A stretch of 64,000 bases of DNA from Cellulomonas sp. WB94 (GCF_003115775.1 NZ_QEES01000002.1:558001-622000); one strand, 5' to 3'; positions 27,148 through 35,798 are shown, numbered from the stretch's first letter. Numbers and translations are program-made. Notes: generated by a model from the sequence alone, not told the origin.

Positions 27148-27390
27148 TAGGACGTGATTGCGCGGCGCTGGCGCCTCGACGAAAATCGGCGTACTACTCG
27201 AATTGCGCGGAAGACGAGGTCCGTATTCGCTCGGGCGGTCGCGTAGTACAACGGATTGACGACTAGCAATGCGAAGGAGAGAAACAGGAACGCGGAAGCG
27301 GTGGGTGCGTCCAGAAAGGACGCTTTCCCACGTAGCGGACCTAGAGCGGCGACAAAGGTCGTGAAGAGGAGTGTCCCATTTGCAAGCACC
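27148..27390 (-). pseudogene. Fragment of a membrane-protein gene
   Basis: On the minus strand these bases encode hydrophobic residues (TLLFTTFVAALGPL, then AFLFLSFALLVVNPLYYAT) and a basic tail, with visibly lower GC content than neighbours. The frame is accidentally continuous with the IS1380 remnant on its right, which replaced the true start. The original family cannot be named. Confidence 0.5.
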
Positions 27391-27682
27391 TTCGCGGGGT
27401 CGTGAACCGCGGACGGCTTGCGCCATCTGGCCAGCTCCGCGCTCAACGCAACGTCCAGACCCGAGGCGCGCACCGCCCTGGTCAGCAGCACCCCACCGGC
27501 CTGACCGACCGCCGACCCGCCGTGCGCATCGACCACCGGCCGCGGGTAGAACCCCGTACTCTTCTTCACCTGGAAGGTGCTCCTCATCCGCGACGATCTG
27601 TCCCTCAGCAAGACACATCATCGCAGGTCAGGGGCACTTTTCACGCCTCCGGCACGCTATCGCCGTGAAAGGCCGAGGCTAG
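27385..27682 (-). pseudogene. IS1380 remnant A (5' end of transposase plus terminal repeat)
   Basis: This 298-bp stretch encodes the start of an IS1380 transposase (FYPRPVVDAHGGS to VHDPAKVL) and the outer element end finishing at CTAG. It is nearly identical, with only a handful of mismatches, to 31015-31312 in direct orientation. The remainder of the element is gone. It is not the parent of the intact IS1380 at 19.5-21.1 kb, from which it differs clearly. Confidence 0.85.
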
Positions 27683-28299
27683 GACGCGTTGTCGCGCACG
27701 TGTAGCCCGACGAGCTGGCCGGGTGCTCGGGTCCAATCGATGTCCCACTTCTTGTCGGGGGTGAGGAGCCAGTGGCCGTTGTCGATGGCCCAGTGCCACC
27801 AGCTGATGCGTTCGGCCAGGGAGATCGTGGCGCCGAGACCCTCGTCAGAGGCATAGATGCCCGTCGGTGAGTCCTGCGCGGCCGGGTCGGTGCAGTCCAT
27901 CGTGAGTGGATTGGCGCCGGCTTCCAGGAGGATGACGTATTGGGTCCGGAAGTGCGCGTCCCACTCCGGGCCCCACGGCTGGGGATCCTCGAACGCGTCG
28001 GTCCATGTGACTTTGTGCATGAAGGCGCTACGTTCTAGAGCCGAGCGCAGCCCACAGAACACTTTGAAAGGTGTGAGGCTGGGTGCCGTTGGGTCGTCTC
28101 GGTAGTTCTCGCGATCCCCGTCGTGCCACATCCACAACGCGGCGGCATCTTCGGAGAGCCGCACGTCGAACTCGGCGCTGATCTGCCCAACTTGCTCTGG
28201 GCTGAGGCCGGGGCGGAGCCGGTCAACGACGGGCACGCCGAGGCCACGCAGGCGGTCCTCGAACCCGACCAGCGCTTGCGTGACCTCGACGCCCGTCAT
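27679..28299 (-). CDS. SMI1/KNR4 (SUKH)-like protein, candidate immunity protein
   Basis: This 206-residue soluble protein has the start of its core, LSPEQVGQISAEFDVRLSEDAAALWMWHDG, matching the SMI1/KNR4 (SUKH) pattern of a helix followed by a small/aromatic-rich turn. Trp-rich segments (WWHWAIDNGHW, WDIDW) follow as in that superfamily. SUKH proteins commonly neutralise nuclease toxins encoded beside them. Here it lies 16 bp downstream of a secreted nuclease gene on the same strand. Its stop codon TAG falls within the CTAG bordering an IS1380 remnant, so the last residues may have been altered by that insertion. The family call is from motif impression only. Confidence 0.6.
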   Translation of the reverse strand: MTGVEVTQALVGFEDRLRGLGVPVVDRLRPGLSPEQVGQISAEFDVRLSEDAAALWMWHDGDRENYRDDPTAPSLTPFKVFCGLRSALERSAFMHKVTWTDAFEDPQPWGPEWDAHFRTQYVILLEAGANPLTMDCTDPAAQDSPTGIYASDEGLGATISLAERISWWHWAIDNGHWLLTPDKKWDIDWTRAPGQLVGLHVRDNAS

Positions 28300-28315
28300 C
28301 TGCTACTCCTTACTG

Positions 28316-29632
28316 TCAGTGGCCGTTGCACACCTCGAGCGTGGGCACGGTCGGTGCTGTGGAGGGGATCGGGATGACCAGGAACGGGTCCCCCTCGTTC
28401 ACCTTGCAGTCTGCCAGGAACGAGCTGTATCGGGTGCCCAGAAGACGGTTCTGGGTGGGATCGACGCCCTTCAGGGATGGACGAGGAACAGCAAGGCCGC
28501 CGCCCTGGAGGGTCGCGTAGTAGGGGAACTCGTCGCAGTCGAGCCCGGCCTGGTTTGCGGTGACACAAATCGGATCCGAGGAGTACCAGCCCCTCGGACT
28601 CGGGTTGTTGGCGCCAGCGCGGTAGTTCTGCTGGACCCAGGCCGGGTTCTGAGCCAGAGCTTCGGTGTCGTGCTGGGTCGCCTGTTTGGCGTCGAGCTGA
28701 CCCGGCATGAAGATCTGCGACTTGGAGCACTGGTCGTACGGGTCAAGCCCGGCGAAGGCATTGGCCACATAGGCCATGCACTGCTGCACCGCCACCGCCG
28801 CGGTCTGCGGGTCCATCTTGTTCTGGGCAGCGAACCGGCCGGCCGCGTTCGTGATCTTCCAGACGCTGTTCGGCAGCGGCAGCGGAACGGGTCGCGGTGT
28901 CTGCGGGCCCTCCGGCGTACCAACCCACGGTGGCGCGGCGGCTGGGTGGGTGCCATCTCCGACGGTCGCGATCGCGATCGCGGCCACAACGGAAAGGCCG
29001 CCGATGCTGATGATCGCGTTCAGAACGTCCCGCAGGGAGGCGCCGGAGGCCACGCCGGTCTCGCACGTCCGCGTGGCGTCGCTCAGCGACGACGGCGGTT
29101 GGAGGGTGTTTGGTGCGGGGAAGAACAACGTCTCGTCACACACCTGCTGCAGCGTGACGCCACCTGACACGAGCAGAGCCGTCAAGGCATCAGCATCCAG
29201 CTGATCCCCGACATCATGGATCGTCACGCCAGCGGTGGCCGGCACTACGAGCGGCTGCGGGCTGGAGACGGCAACCCCACCGGGGCCGACGCCGTTGATC
29301 GCGGTGGCTGAGGTATAGGTGTATTGGCGGGTGCCGGTGTGGGTGTCCTGGCCGATCGCGTGCCATGACTGCCCATCGCCCTCGATGGTGATCTGCAACG
29401 CCGTTGACGCGCCCGGAGTCCAGCCCCAGTCCGACAGCGAGGCGGCGGTGACCCCGGTGTACAGGTCGTTGCCGTCGAACATCGCGTACGACTCCATGGC
29501 CGTCACGAGGTTGTTCATGCTCGACGCCGTGACCGTGTCATACGGCGAGACGCTCGCCGAGGACGGACCGGCTAACCCGACGAGCGCGACCGCCGCTCCG
29601 GCAATCGCTGCGATGAGTGGACGTAGACGCAT
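28316..29632 (-). CDS. Secreted NucA/NucB-type deoxyribonuclease, likely toxin
   Basis: This 438-residue protein starts MRLRPLIAAIAGAAVALVGLAG, a clear signal peptide. Residues about 30-110 resemble the soluble part of pilin-like proteins (MFDGNDLYTG, ALQITIEGDGQSW). A hydrophobic segment near 215-235 (LNAIISIGGLSVVAAIAIATV) may cross the membrane. The C-terminal half fits the NucA/NucB domain: an Asn/Asp-rich start, then LDCDEFPYYATLQGGG near 363-378, the family's catalytic D-x-D-E-F-P region, and a disulfide-capable C-terminus ending EVCNGH. ATG 29632 was chosen because the signal peptide begins there. It is followed by the SUKH-like gene. Either a scavenging nuclease or an antibacterial toxin would fit; the neighbour favours the latter. 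Confidence 0.75.
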   Translation of the reverse strand: MRLRPLIAAIAGAAVALVGLAGPSSASVSPYDTVTASSMNNLVTAMESYAMFDGNDLYTGVTAASLSDWGWTPGASTALQITIEGDGQSWHAIGQDTHTGTRQYTYTSATAINGVGPGGVAVSSPQPLVVPATAGVTIHDVGDQLDADALTALLVSGGVTLQQVCDETLFFPAPNTLQPPSSLSDATRTCETGVASGASLRDVLNAIISIGGLSVVAAIAIATVGDGTHPAAAPPWVGTPEGPQTPRPVPLPLPNSVWKITNAAGRFAAQNKMDPQTAAVAVQQCMAYVANAFAGLDPYDQCSKSQIFMPGQLDAKQATQHDTEALAQNPAWVQQNYRAGANNPSPRGWYSSDPICVTANQAGLDCDEFPYYATLQGGGLAVPRPSLKGVDPTQNRLLGTRYSSFLADCKVNEGDPFLVIPIPSTAPTVPTLEVCNGH

Positions 29633-30175
29633 CGTTGGAGCCCCCTTCGGTGGGGGCAGCCCACCTGGTGGCCGACGATGGCGCCCCCACCCTTCGCCGG
29701 CATTCGCCACGCTAGACGCGGTCGACCCTGTGCGGGCCCTGAGAGTCAAGAATCCCCCGAATGGCCCACTGACCTGGGCATTCGTCCAGCACCAGGCGAA
29801 TCCGCGGTGCGAACCCCACACAGAGCAGATCGCTGAAGAGCCCCGCACGGGCGTGTCGCCGGCGAGGCCGGGGTGGGACCCTACTCGGCTCTTGCCGAGG
29901 ACTCCCCGAGCCGTCGGCGCTCTGGCGTGGGTGCGCTAGACCGACCCCAGACATGAAGCAGCCCCAGGCTGCCGCAGCAACACCTGGGGCCCCGCAACCC
30001 GTCGCCTCAAGAGGGGGGGAGGTCGCCGTTGCTTCCGCAACAAGTGGACAACGCATGAGCACGCAGGGACCAGCTTCGGGGGAGTGCGCACGGCCGGCGC
30101 CGTTCCCTCGTCCAGAGCCGCGGCCTTGGCCCGAGATTGCACCACGGCATTGAGCCTGTCGGGCAGACTGGTGAG
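29633..30175. other. Intergenic stretch between divergent cargo genes
   Basis: I see no supported gene in these 543 bases. Just upstream of the nuclease gene, GTGGGGGC and GCCCCCAC (within about 29651-29692) form an inverted repeat. At 29962-29989 the arms CCCCAGG and CCTGGGG form another hairpin, which could end leftward or rightward transcripts. Promoters of both flanking genes should lie here. Confidence 0.45.
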
Positions 30176-30574
30176 GTGATCACCGCGACTGGCGCGAGCT
30201 CATCAGGGTGGCTTGATGTTCTCGCGAACCTCGGCCCGATCGCGACGGGCGCGGCCGCGCTCGTCGCCCTGATCGTCGGGATCGGCACCGTTCGCCAGCG
30301 GCGCGACACCGACCGGCGGGAGCAGTGGTGGAAGCGCGCACAATGGGCGCTCGAACTCACCCTGTCCGACGACCCGGCGAAAGTCGCACGCGGCTACTCC
30401 GTCCTGACCTACTTGGCCGGCAGCGACCTCGCCGGCGCCGACGAGCAGGATCTGCTCGTCGCGGCATGGGAACCGGCCCTAGAGAACGACGACCCGATGA
30501 GCGAAGATGGATCAGACGACGAAGCTGCGACGAGCGAGGAGATCACCGGTGGCACAGACACAGCCAGTCCCTGA
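30176..30574 (+). CDS. Small membrane protein, hypothetical
   Basis: This 132-residue protein has an N-terminal transmembrane helix (LGPIATGAAALVALIVGIGTV, about 18-38) followed by a basic stretch (RQRRDTDRREQWWKR). A soluble acidic tail ends EEITGGTDTASP. The GTG at 30176 is preferred because GGTGAG sits just before it and the membrane helix follows; upstream alternatives use TTG. The tail DDPAKVARGYSVLTYLAGSD resembles small proteins often found in actinobacterial integrative elements, but I cannot name a function. It overlaps the next gene by 26 bp, indicating an operon. Confidence 0.7.
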   Translation: MITATGASSSGWLDVLANLGPIATGAAALVALIVGIGTVRQRRDTDRREQWWKRAQWALELTLSDDPAKVARGYSVLTYLAGSDLAGADEQDLLVAAWEPALENDDPMSEDGSDDEAATSEEITGGTDTASP

Positions 30575-30743
30575 GATCCACACGAACGCCCGCCGCGCGG
30601 TCCTGCGCGACCCGAAGGTGCAGCGGGAGGCGGCGCGACTGCGCCTCGTCACCGACGAGCGTCAGGGCAAGAACAGCCCACAGTGGGTGCGCCAACTGGC
30701 GCACGTCGACGCATCCCGCGCCGAGTCCAACGCGCCTCGCTGA
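30549..30743 (+). CDS. Small basic hypothetical protein
   Basis: This 64-residue, Arg-rich protein (VAQTQPVPEIHTNARRAVLRD onward, ending SRAESNAPR) is cytoplasmic by appearance. The GTG at 30549 is supported by GAGGAG seven bases upstream, inside the end of the previous gene. The 26-bp overlap and shared strand suggest that both are translated from one message, with this product possibly binding the tail of its partner. No domain is recognised. Its end abuts the IS1380 remnant B, so the stop could have been created by that insertion. Confidence 0.6.
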   Translation: MAQTQPVPEIHTNARRAVLRDPKVQREAARLRLVTDERQGKNSPQWVRQLAHVDASRAESNAPR

Positions 30744-30744
30744 G

Positions 30745-31312
30745 CGCGCACGTCTGACGTCAAGGGCGAGCGGGCGTCGCGGGCGTGGTCTGGGGCGTTC
30801 GCCCCTGCCGCGCTCCAGACTCTGGCTCGGGCCGTCGCCCCGGGCCCGGTCGATCGCGGGCAGCACTCTGGCCACGTCACCAGCGAGCGCAGTGATCGTG
30901 CGCGAGACCGTCGCGTCCGAGGCGACCCGTCCGAAGAACGCCGGCTCAGAGCGCACGACTGCGATGTCCGAGCAGGTGTCCCCACCCAGGGCGAGGGTCA
31001 CCGCGAGGTCCACCAGCACCTTCGCGGGGTCGTGAACCGCGGACGGCTTGCGCCATCTGGCCAGCTCCGCGCTCAACGCGACGTCCAGACCCGAGGCACG
31101 CACCGCCCTGGTCAGCAGCACCCCACCGGCCTGACCGACCGCCGACCCGCCGTGCGCATCGACCACCAGCCGCGGGTAGAACCCCGTACTCTTCTTCACC
31201 TGGAAGGTGCTCCTCATCCGCGACGATCTGTCCCTCAGCAAGACACATCATCGCAGGTCAGGGGCACTTTTCACGTCTGCGGCACGCTATCGCCGTGAAA
31301 GGCCGAGGCTAG
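30745..31312 (-). pseudogene. IS1380 remnant B (5' part of transposase, frameshifted)
   Basis: The sequence encodes the first 130 or so residues of an IS1380 transposase (FYPRLVVDAHGGS to VARVLPAIDRARG). A frameshift near 30840 follows, after which RVWSAAGANAPDHARDA continues the homology in another frame. The catalytic part is missing. Its outer 298 bp (31015-31312) duplicate remnant A, with CTAG at the tip. Confidence 0.85.
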
Positions 31313-31579
31313 CCTCCACCGCCGCGGCCCTGCCGGCCTGCCGTTGACCCAGCCGCACCAGATAGCGCCTCGGATGCCTCACGACTCCGGGGACGTCCGG
31401 GCGTAGCCGAGCTGAGCCGGATCAGCCAGGTCTCGCTCCTGCAGCCCGGTGTTGCGCCCATCGCGGACACCCCTATGGGTGAGGCGTCGCTGCGGACCGG
31501 CGGCTGCGGGCTGGATGTTGCGGGCTGCGTCGCCTACCTGCTGTTGACGGCGCCCGGTCGGTGGGAGGTGTTGGCGGTG
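31313..31579. other. Region upstream of the relaxase gene, candidate oriT
   Basis: This 267-bp stretch has no separate gene I can support. It contains the inverted repeat CACCC-CTAT-GGGTG at 31468-31481, conserved before the relaxase remnant at 22776-22789. Transfer origins of MobF systems often lie next to the relaxase gene, so the origin is most likely here. The nick site cannot be defined by reading alone. Confidence 0.4.
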
Positions 31580-34477
31580 ATGTCGATGCACAAGCTGGTC
31601 GCGGGTAACGGGTACGCCTACCTGACCCGGCAGGTCGCTGCGGGCGATGCCGGCCTGGAACCTGGTGCGTCGCTCACCGCGTACTACGAGGCCACCGGTA
31701 ACCCGCCGGGGCGGTGGTGCGGGACAGGCCTGGCCGCCCTGGGCATCGAGCCCGCCCACCGGGTCCGGGCCGGCGACCGGGTGACCGAGGAGGCGATGGC
31801 GGCGGTGTTCCGCGACGGCCACGACCCCGTCACCGGCGAACCCCTCGGCCGGGGCTTCTCGGGCGAGGCCCCGGTGGTGGGGTTCGATCTGACGTTCACC
31901 GCGCTGAAGTCGGTGTCGGTGCTGTGGGGCCTGGGCGACGACCCGACCCGGGCGGCGGTCTACGCCGCACACCGGGCGGCCTTGGGTCAGGCGTTGGCGT
32001 TCGTCGAGCACACGGTGGTCCGGACCCGGGTCGGTGACGGCGGGTGCCGGCAGGTGGGCACGCGCGGGATGGTCGCGGCGGCGTTCGACCACTGGGACAC
32101 CCGGGCCGGCGACCCGAACCTGCACACGCATGTCGTGCTCGCCAACAAGGTCCAGGGCCCCGACGGGTTGTGGCGGTCCCTGGACGGCAAGGCCGTCTAC
32201 GCCGCGGCCGTCACGGTCTCCGAGCTGTACGACACCCTGCTGGCCGACGAGCTCGCCCGGCGCCTGCCCGTCGGATTCTCCCGGCGCGAGCGTGGGCCAC
32301 GGCGCAACCCGGCGTTCGAGGTCGACGGCATCGACGACGACGTGCTGGCCCTGTTCTCCGCCCGCGCCGAGCAGATCCACGGCGCCGAGCTCGACTGGGC
32401 CGCCACCTTCGCCGCCGAGCACGGGCGCGAGCCGACCCGCATCGAGACGACCCGCGCCCGCCAACACCTCGCCCGGGCAACCCGCCCACCCAAGGTCGTG
32501 CGCCCGCTGCGGGACCTGCGGGCGGACTGGGCGAACCGGGCCCGCGCCCTGACCGGCCTCGAGCCCGTCGACCTGGCAGCCCGGGCGCTGGCCGGCACCT
32601 ACGGGCGGGCGTTGCACGCGCACGACGTCGGCCCCGAGGTCCGCGCCGCCATGGTCGCGCAGGTCGTCGAGGAGGTCTCCACCAAACGGTCGATCTGGAC
32701 GACCTGGAACCTCGGCGCCGCCGCGCTCCGGGCATCGAAGCCGCTGCGGATGGCCTCCCCCACCGAACGCCTGCGCCTGCTCAACGACCTGACCGTCTCG
32801 GCCGAGGCGGCGTGCGTGCACCTGGACGACACCCGCGACCCCGACCGGCGCCGCATGGGTGAGTCCCTGTTCACCTCCACCGAGCTCCTCGCCGCCGAAC
32901 AGTCCCTCATCGACGCCGCCACCACCCCCGCGCACCTCCCCCGCCAGCTCGGCGACCTGACCAGCGCCTCGGTGCGGACACGACTGGCCCTGGACACCCT
33001 CACCGGCGACCAACGCATCGCCGCCGAGGCGATCTTGACCTCACCGCACCTGCTTGACGCCCTCGTCGGACCCGCCGGGTCAGGCAAGACCACCACTCTG
33101 GCCGCGGTCGCCGTGACGTGGCGCAGCACCTGCGGACCCGTGCTGGGCCTGGCCCCGTCGGCGACCGCCGCGCACACCCTGCAACGCTCCCTGGGGGTGG
33201 CGTGTCAGACGACCGCGAAGTGGCTGTATGAGTCTGTCGGACCCGGCGCCCACGGTCGCGCCGTCACCTACGCCCACGCCGTCCAGGCCGAAGCGATCGC
33301 CACCGACGTCTTCGCTCTCCGGGACGCTCGCGCGCTGCAGGCACGCACCCGGGCCGAACAGGACCGGTGGCGGCTGGCTCCGGGGCAGCTGGTCATCATC
33401 GACGAGGCGTCCCTGGCCGACACCCGCACCCTGGCCGCGCTCGTCGCCCAAGCCCGCGCCGCCGACGCCAGGGTCCTGCTGGTCGGGGACCACCTGCAAC
33501 GCGGATCGGTCGACGCCGGCGGGGCGTTCGCGATGCTCGCCCGCCGCGGACCCACCGCCGAACTCACTTCCCTGTGGCGATTCACCCACCCGTGGGAAGC
33601 CCGCGCCAGCCTCGAGTTGCGCCGCGCCCACCCGAGCGTCCTGGACACCTACGACGCCCACGGTGCCATCACCGGCGGCACCCGCGACCAGATGCTTGCC
33701 GCCGCCCTGACCGGCTGGACCGACGCCCGAACCCAGGGCCACACGGCCGTCCTGCAGGCCGCCGACAACCACACCGTCCGCGACCTCAACAACGCCGCCA
33801 GGGCCGCTGGGATCCGCGCCGGGACCGTCACCCGCCAGGGCGTCGAGCTGCACGACGGACTCACCGCCGGGGTTGGCGACCGCGTCGTCACCCGCCACAA
33901 CCACCGCCACCTGCACACCCCCGACGGGTTCGTCCGCAACGGCGCCCTCTGGGACGTCGCCGCCATCGGTCGCGACGGGTCCCTCCACGTCCGGCCCGCC
34001 AGCGCGCACGGTCGCCGCGACGACCGGGCCGTCGTCCTGTTGCCCGCCGCCTACGTCGCCGAGCACGTCGAGCTCGGCTACGCCACCACCACCGCGCGCA
34101 CCCAAGGCATCACCGTCGACCAGACCCACACCATCGCCGCCCCGGGCATGGCCCGCGAAGACCTCTACGTCGGGATGTCTCGCGGCCGCGACCTCAACCG
34201 CGCCTACGTCATCACCGAACCCACCGCCGACGAGTGCCTGCCCGACCGAGCCCAGCCGTCGCCATCGGCCCTCGACATCCTCCGCACCATCCTCGCCACC
34301 TCACGCGCCGAACAGAGCGCTACCGAGACCTGGGAGGCCTACCACCCCAACCAGCCACCGCCCATCCCGCCGCTCCACCCGGAACAGTCGCGTCCGAGGT
34401 CGGCCATGTCCACCGGCTTCAGCAGTCCGAGCTACCCCCGGGCTCCATCGCCCGACGGACCGGTCCTCAGCAGGTGA
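31580..34477 (+). CDS. MobF-family conjugative relaxase-helicase (TraA/TrwC-like)
   Basis: This 965-residue protein nicks and unwinds DNA for conjugative transfer. The N-terminal TrwC-like relaxase domain (about 1-320) begins MSMHKLVAGNGYAYLTRQVA, with the Tyr residues expected to attack DNA. Metal-binding His171, His182 and His184 lie in FDHWDTR and NLHTHVVLANK. The helicase part has Walker A GPAGSGKTT (497-505) and Walker B IIDEAS (Asp608, Glu609). A UvrD_C_2-like YATTTARTQGITVDQTH segment lies near the end. GGAGG precedes a GTG (31577) and the ATG (31580); family members start at MS(I/M)HKL. It is the only transfer gene found in the element, so it probably relies on another plasmid's secretion system. 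Confidence 0.93.
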   Translation: MSMHKLVAGNGYAYLTRQVAAGDAGLEPGASLTAYYEATGNPPGRWCGTGLAALGIEPAHRVRAGDRVTEEAMAAVFRDGHDPVTGEPLGRGFSGEAPVVGFDLTFTALKSVSVLWGLGDDPTRAAVYAAHRAALGQALAFVEHTVVRTRVGDGGCRQVGTRGMVAAAFDHWDTRAGDPNLHTHVVLANKVQGPDGLWRSLDGKAVYAAAVTVSELYDTLLADELARRLPVGFSRRERGPRRNPAFEVDGIDDDVLALFSARAEQIHGAELDWAATFAAEHGREPTRIETTRARQHLARATRPPKVVRPLRDLRADWANRARALTGLEPVDLAARALAGTYGRALHAHDVGPEVRAAMVAQVVEEVSTKRSIWTTWNLGAAALRASKPLRMASPTERLRLLNDLTVSAEAACVHLDDTRDPDRRRMGESLFTSTELLAAEQSLIDAATTPAHLPRQLGDLTSASVRTRLALDTLTGDQRIAAEAILTSPHLLDALVGPAGSGKTTTLAAVAVTWRSTCGPVLGLAPSATAAHTLQRSLGVACQTTAKWLYESVGPGAHGRAVTYAHAVQAEAIATDVFALRDARALQARTRAEQDRWRLAPGQLVIIDEASLADTRTLAALVAQARAADARVLLVGDHLQRGSVDAGGAFAMLARRGPTAELTSLWRFTHPWEARASLELRRAHPSVLDTYDAHGAITGGTRDQMLAAALTGWTDARTQGHTAVLQAADNHTVRDLNNAARAAGIRAGTVTRQGVELHDGLTAGVGDRVVTRHNHRHLHTPDGFVRNGALWDVAAIGRDGSLHVRPASAHGRRDDRAVVLLPAAYVAEHVELGYATTTARTQGITVDQTHTIAAPGMAREDLYVGMSRGRDLNRAYVITEPTADECLPDRAQPSPSALDILRTILATSRAEQSATETWEAYHPNQPPPIPPLHPEQSRPRSAMSTGFSSPSYPRAPSPDGPVLSR

Positions 34478-34507
34478 CCGAGCACACCCCACCCGAAGGA
34501 GACATCC

Positions 34508-34726
34508 ATGAGCCAGACGACGCAGATCGAGGACGCCCAGCCCGTCATGCTCACGATCGTCGAGGCCGCCCAGCGGTTGTCGATCGGACGCAGCATGCTC
34601 TACGAGCTGATGGCGAGTGGCGCAATCGAGTCCGTCCACATCGGCCGGCTTCGCCGGATCCCCGTCGACTGCCTTACGGACTTCGTCGACAGGCGTCGAC
34701 GTGAAGAGCGGGAACTGCCTCGCTGA
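34508..34726 (+). CDS. Excisionase-like helix-turn-helix protein
   Basis: This 72-residue MerR-type/HTH_17 protein has LTIVEAAQRLSIGRSMLYEL as winged-helix core, and IGRLRRIPVDCLTDFVDRRR as the wing and following helix. Such proteins act as excisionases or as small regulators of integrase direction. It follows the relaxase gene by 30 bp on the same strand and probably shares its transcript. It would bind near attL or attR and favour excision. Distance from the integrase gene (20 kb in linear form) is bridged in the circular form, where the two ends meet. Confidence 0.85.
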   Translation: MSQTTQIEDAQPVMLTIVEAAQRLSIGRSMLYELMASGAIESVHIGRLRRIPVDCLTDFVDRRRREERELPR

Positions 34727-34873
34727 CCGCGCCGACGGCCCCTATGAGAGTGCGGCATACCGGCCGCGTCGTGACTGGCGAAGTCGGAAGCGAGAACGGG
34801 CCATCCCGTCGAGCAAGTTGCGACAGAGTGTGGAGATCGCAGGGCCGGAAACGACACAGGAGGCGAGACCACC

Positions 34874-35170
34874 GTGGCGGCAGAGAAGACGACCGGTCTG
34901 GTTGCCGCGAACGCCGCTCAGTGGAGCTCCGTCGCCGCCGTCCTCCTGGGCGTCGCAGGGGTCGCCGACCTCGTGCGCTGGGGCAACCGCTGGTACGTCA
35001 CGGAGATGTTCGCGCGCAACGCGGGAACGCCCGATGGGGCGTCGTGGGAGTGGATGTACAGCCTGCTCCACGGAGCCCACGAGGCGCTCGTCCGCGGACT
35101 CGCCCTCCTACTGCTTGCCGCCGCCTTCGCCGCGATCACAGTCGTCGTCCGGCGGCACAGCGCCCGCTGA
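34874..35170 (+). CDS. Small two-helix membrane protein
   Basis: This 98-residue hypothetical protein has hydrophobic helices at about 17-32 (SSVAAVLLGVAGVADLV) and 74-91 (GLALLLLAAAFAAITVVV). A loop rich in Trp, Asn and Glu joins them. AGGAGG 10 nt before the GTG at 34874 supports the start. I do not recognise the family. It lies near the right end of the element, after the excisionase-like gene, and might be part of the same transcript. Confidence 0.65.
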   Translation: MAAEKTTGLVAANAAQWSSVAAVLLGVAGVADLVRWGNRWYVTEMFARNAGTPDGASWEWMYSLLHGAHEALVRGLALLLLAAAFAAITVVVRRHSAR

Positions 35171-35255
35171 CCGCTTGGTGCTCGCACAAGACCACTGCTA
35201 CTGCCCCTGGCAGGTCGACACGGCGTCAGACGCGAGCAGCGGTAGCGGCTGGGGA

Positions 35256-35558
35256 CTAGCCATTGACCCGCTGCTGCTTGACCTCGCGGATGAGGGCCGC
35301 GAGCTCAGGGATGACGCGGGCTTCACGGTCGAGCGACTCGAAGACCTGCACGGCCTCGCGCGTGGTCAGCTGCATCACGCGCTGCTCCATCAGAACGGTC
35401 CGCGAACGCTCCATCGCGGCGCCGAGGACGAAGGACGTGACGTCTTGCTGCTGCGCCGCCGCCGCGTCTCGTAGGGTCTCAAGGGCCTCAGGAGAGATCC
35501 GCATGTTCAGGCGCGCTGTTCGTTCGACCGACGCTGCGGTGCGGCTCGTCATGGTCAT
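35256..35558 (-). CDS. DUF1778/TacA-like ribbon-helix-helix antitoxin, apparently orphan
   Basis: This protein of 98-100 residues has the DUF1778 pattern RTARLNMRISPEALETLRDAA (beta strand then helices), followed by QDVTSFVLGAAMERSRTVL. The C-terminal helix (REAVQVFESLDREAR) resembles the toxin-binding tail of TacA. Such antitoxins normally precede a GNAT acetyltransferase toxin, but nothing lies between its stop and the neighbouring membrane-protein gene. Start is ATG 35558, or ATG 35552, which has AGAGGGG at better spacing. It may act as a stand-alone repressor or counter a toxin elsewhere. Confidence 0.75.
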   Translation of the reverse strand: MTMTSRTAASVERTARLNMRISPEALETLRDAAAAQQQDVTSFVLGAAMERSRTVLMEQRVMQLTTREAVQVFESLDREARVIPELAALIREVKQQRVNG

Positions 35559-35798
35559 CCCCTCTGGCATGAACGCAGTGGCGGCACCGATCCACGGAGC
35601 CGAGGAACCAATGTACGTACTCTGACCGTACGCCGAGTGCCCTGCGCGCCGCCTGACTGTGATGTCCGGGCAGGTGGCGGGCGCACCATCTGCGTATCGC
35701 ACACCACAGCCTCGACGGCTCGGTGCTGTTGGAGAGCGCGCTGGGGATCCCGAAGATCCACGAGCGTCCGCCCGCGTACGGCCCGGATCGTGGACGGA

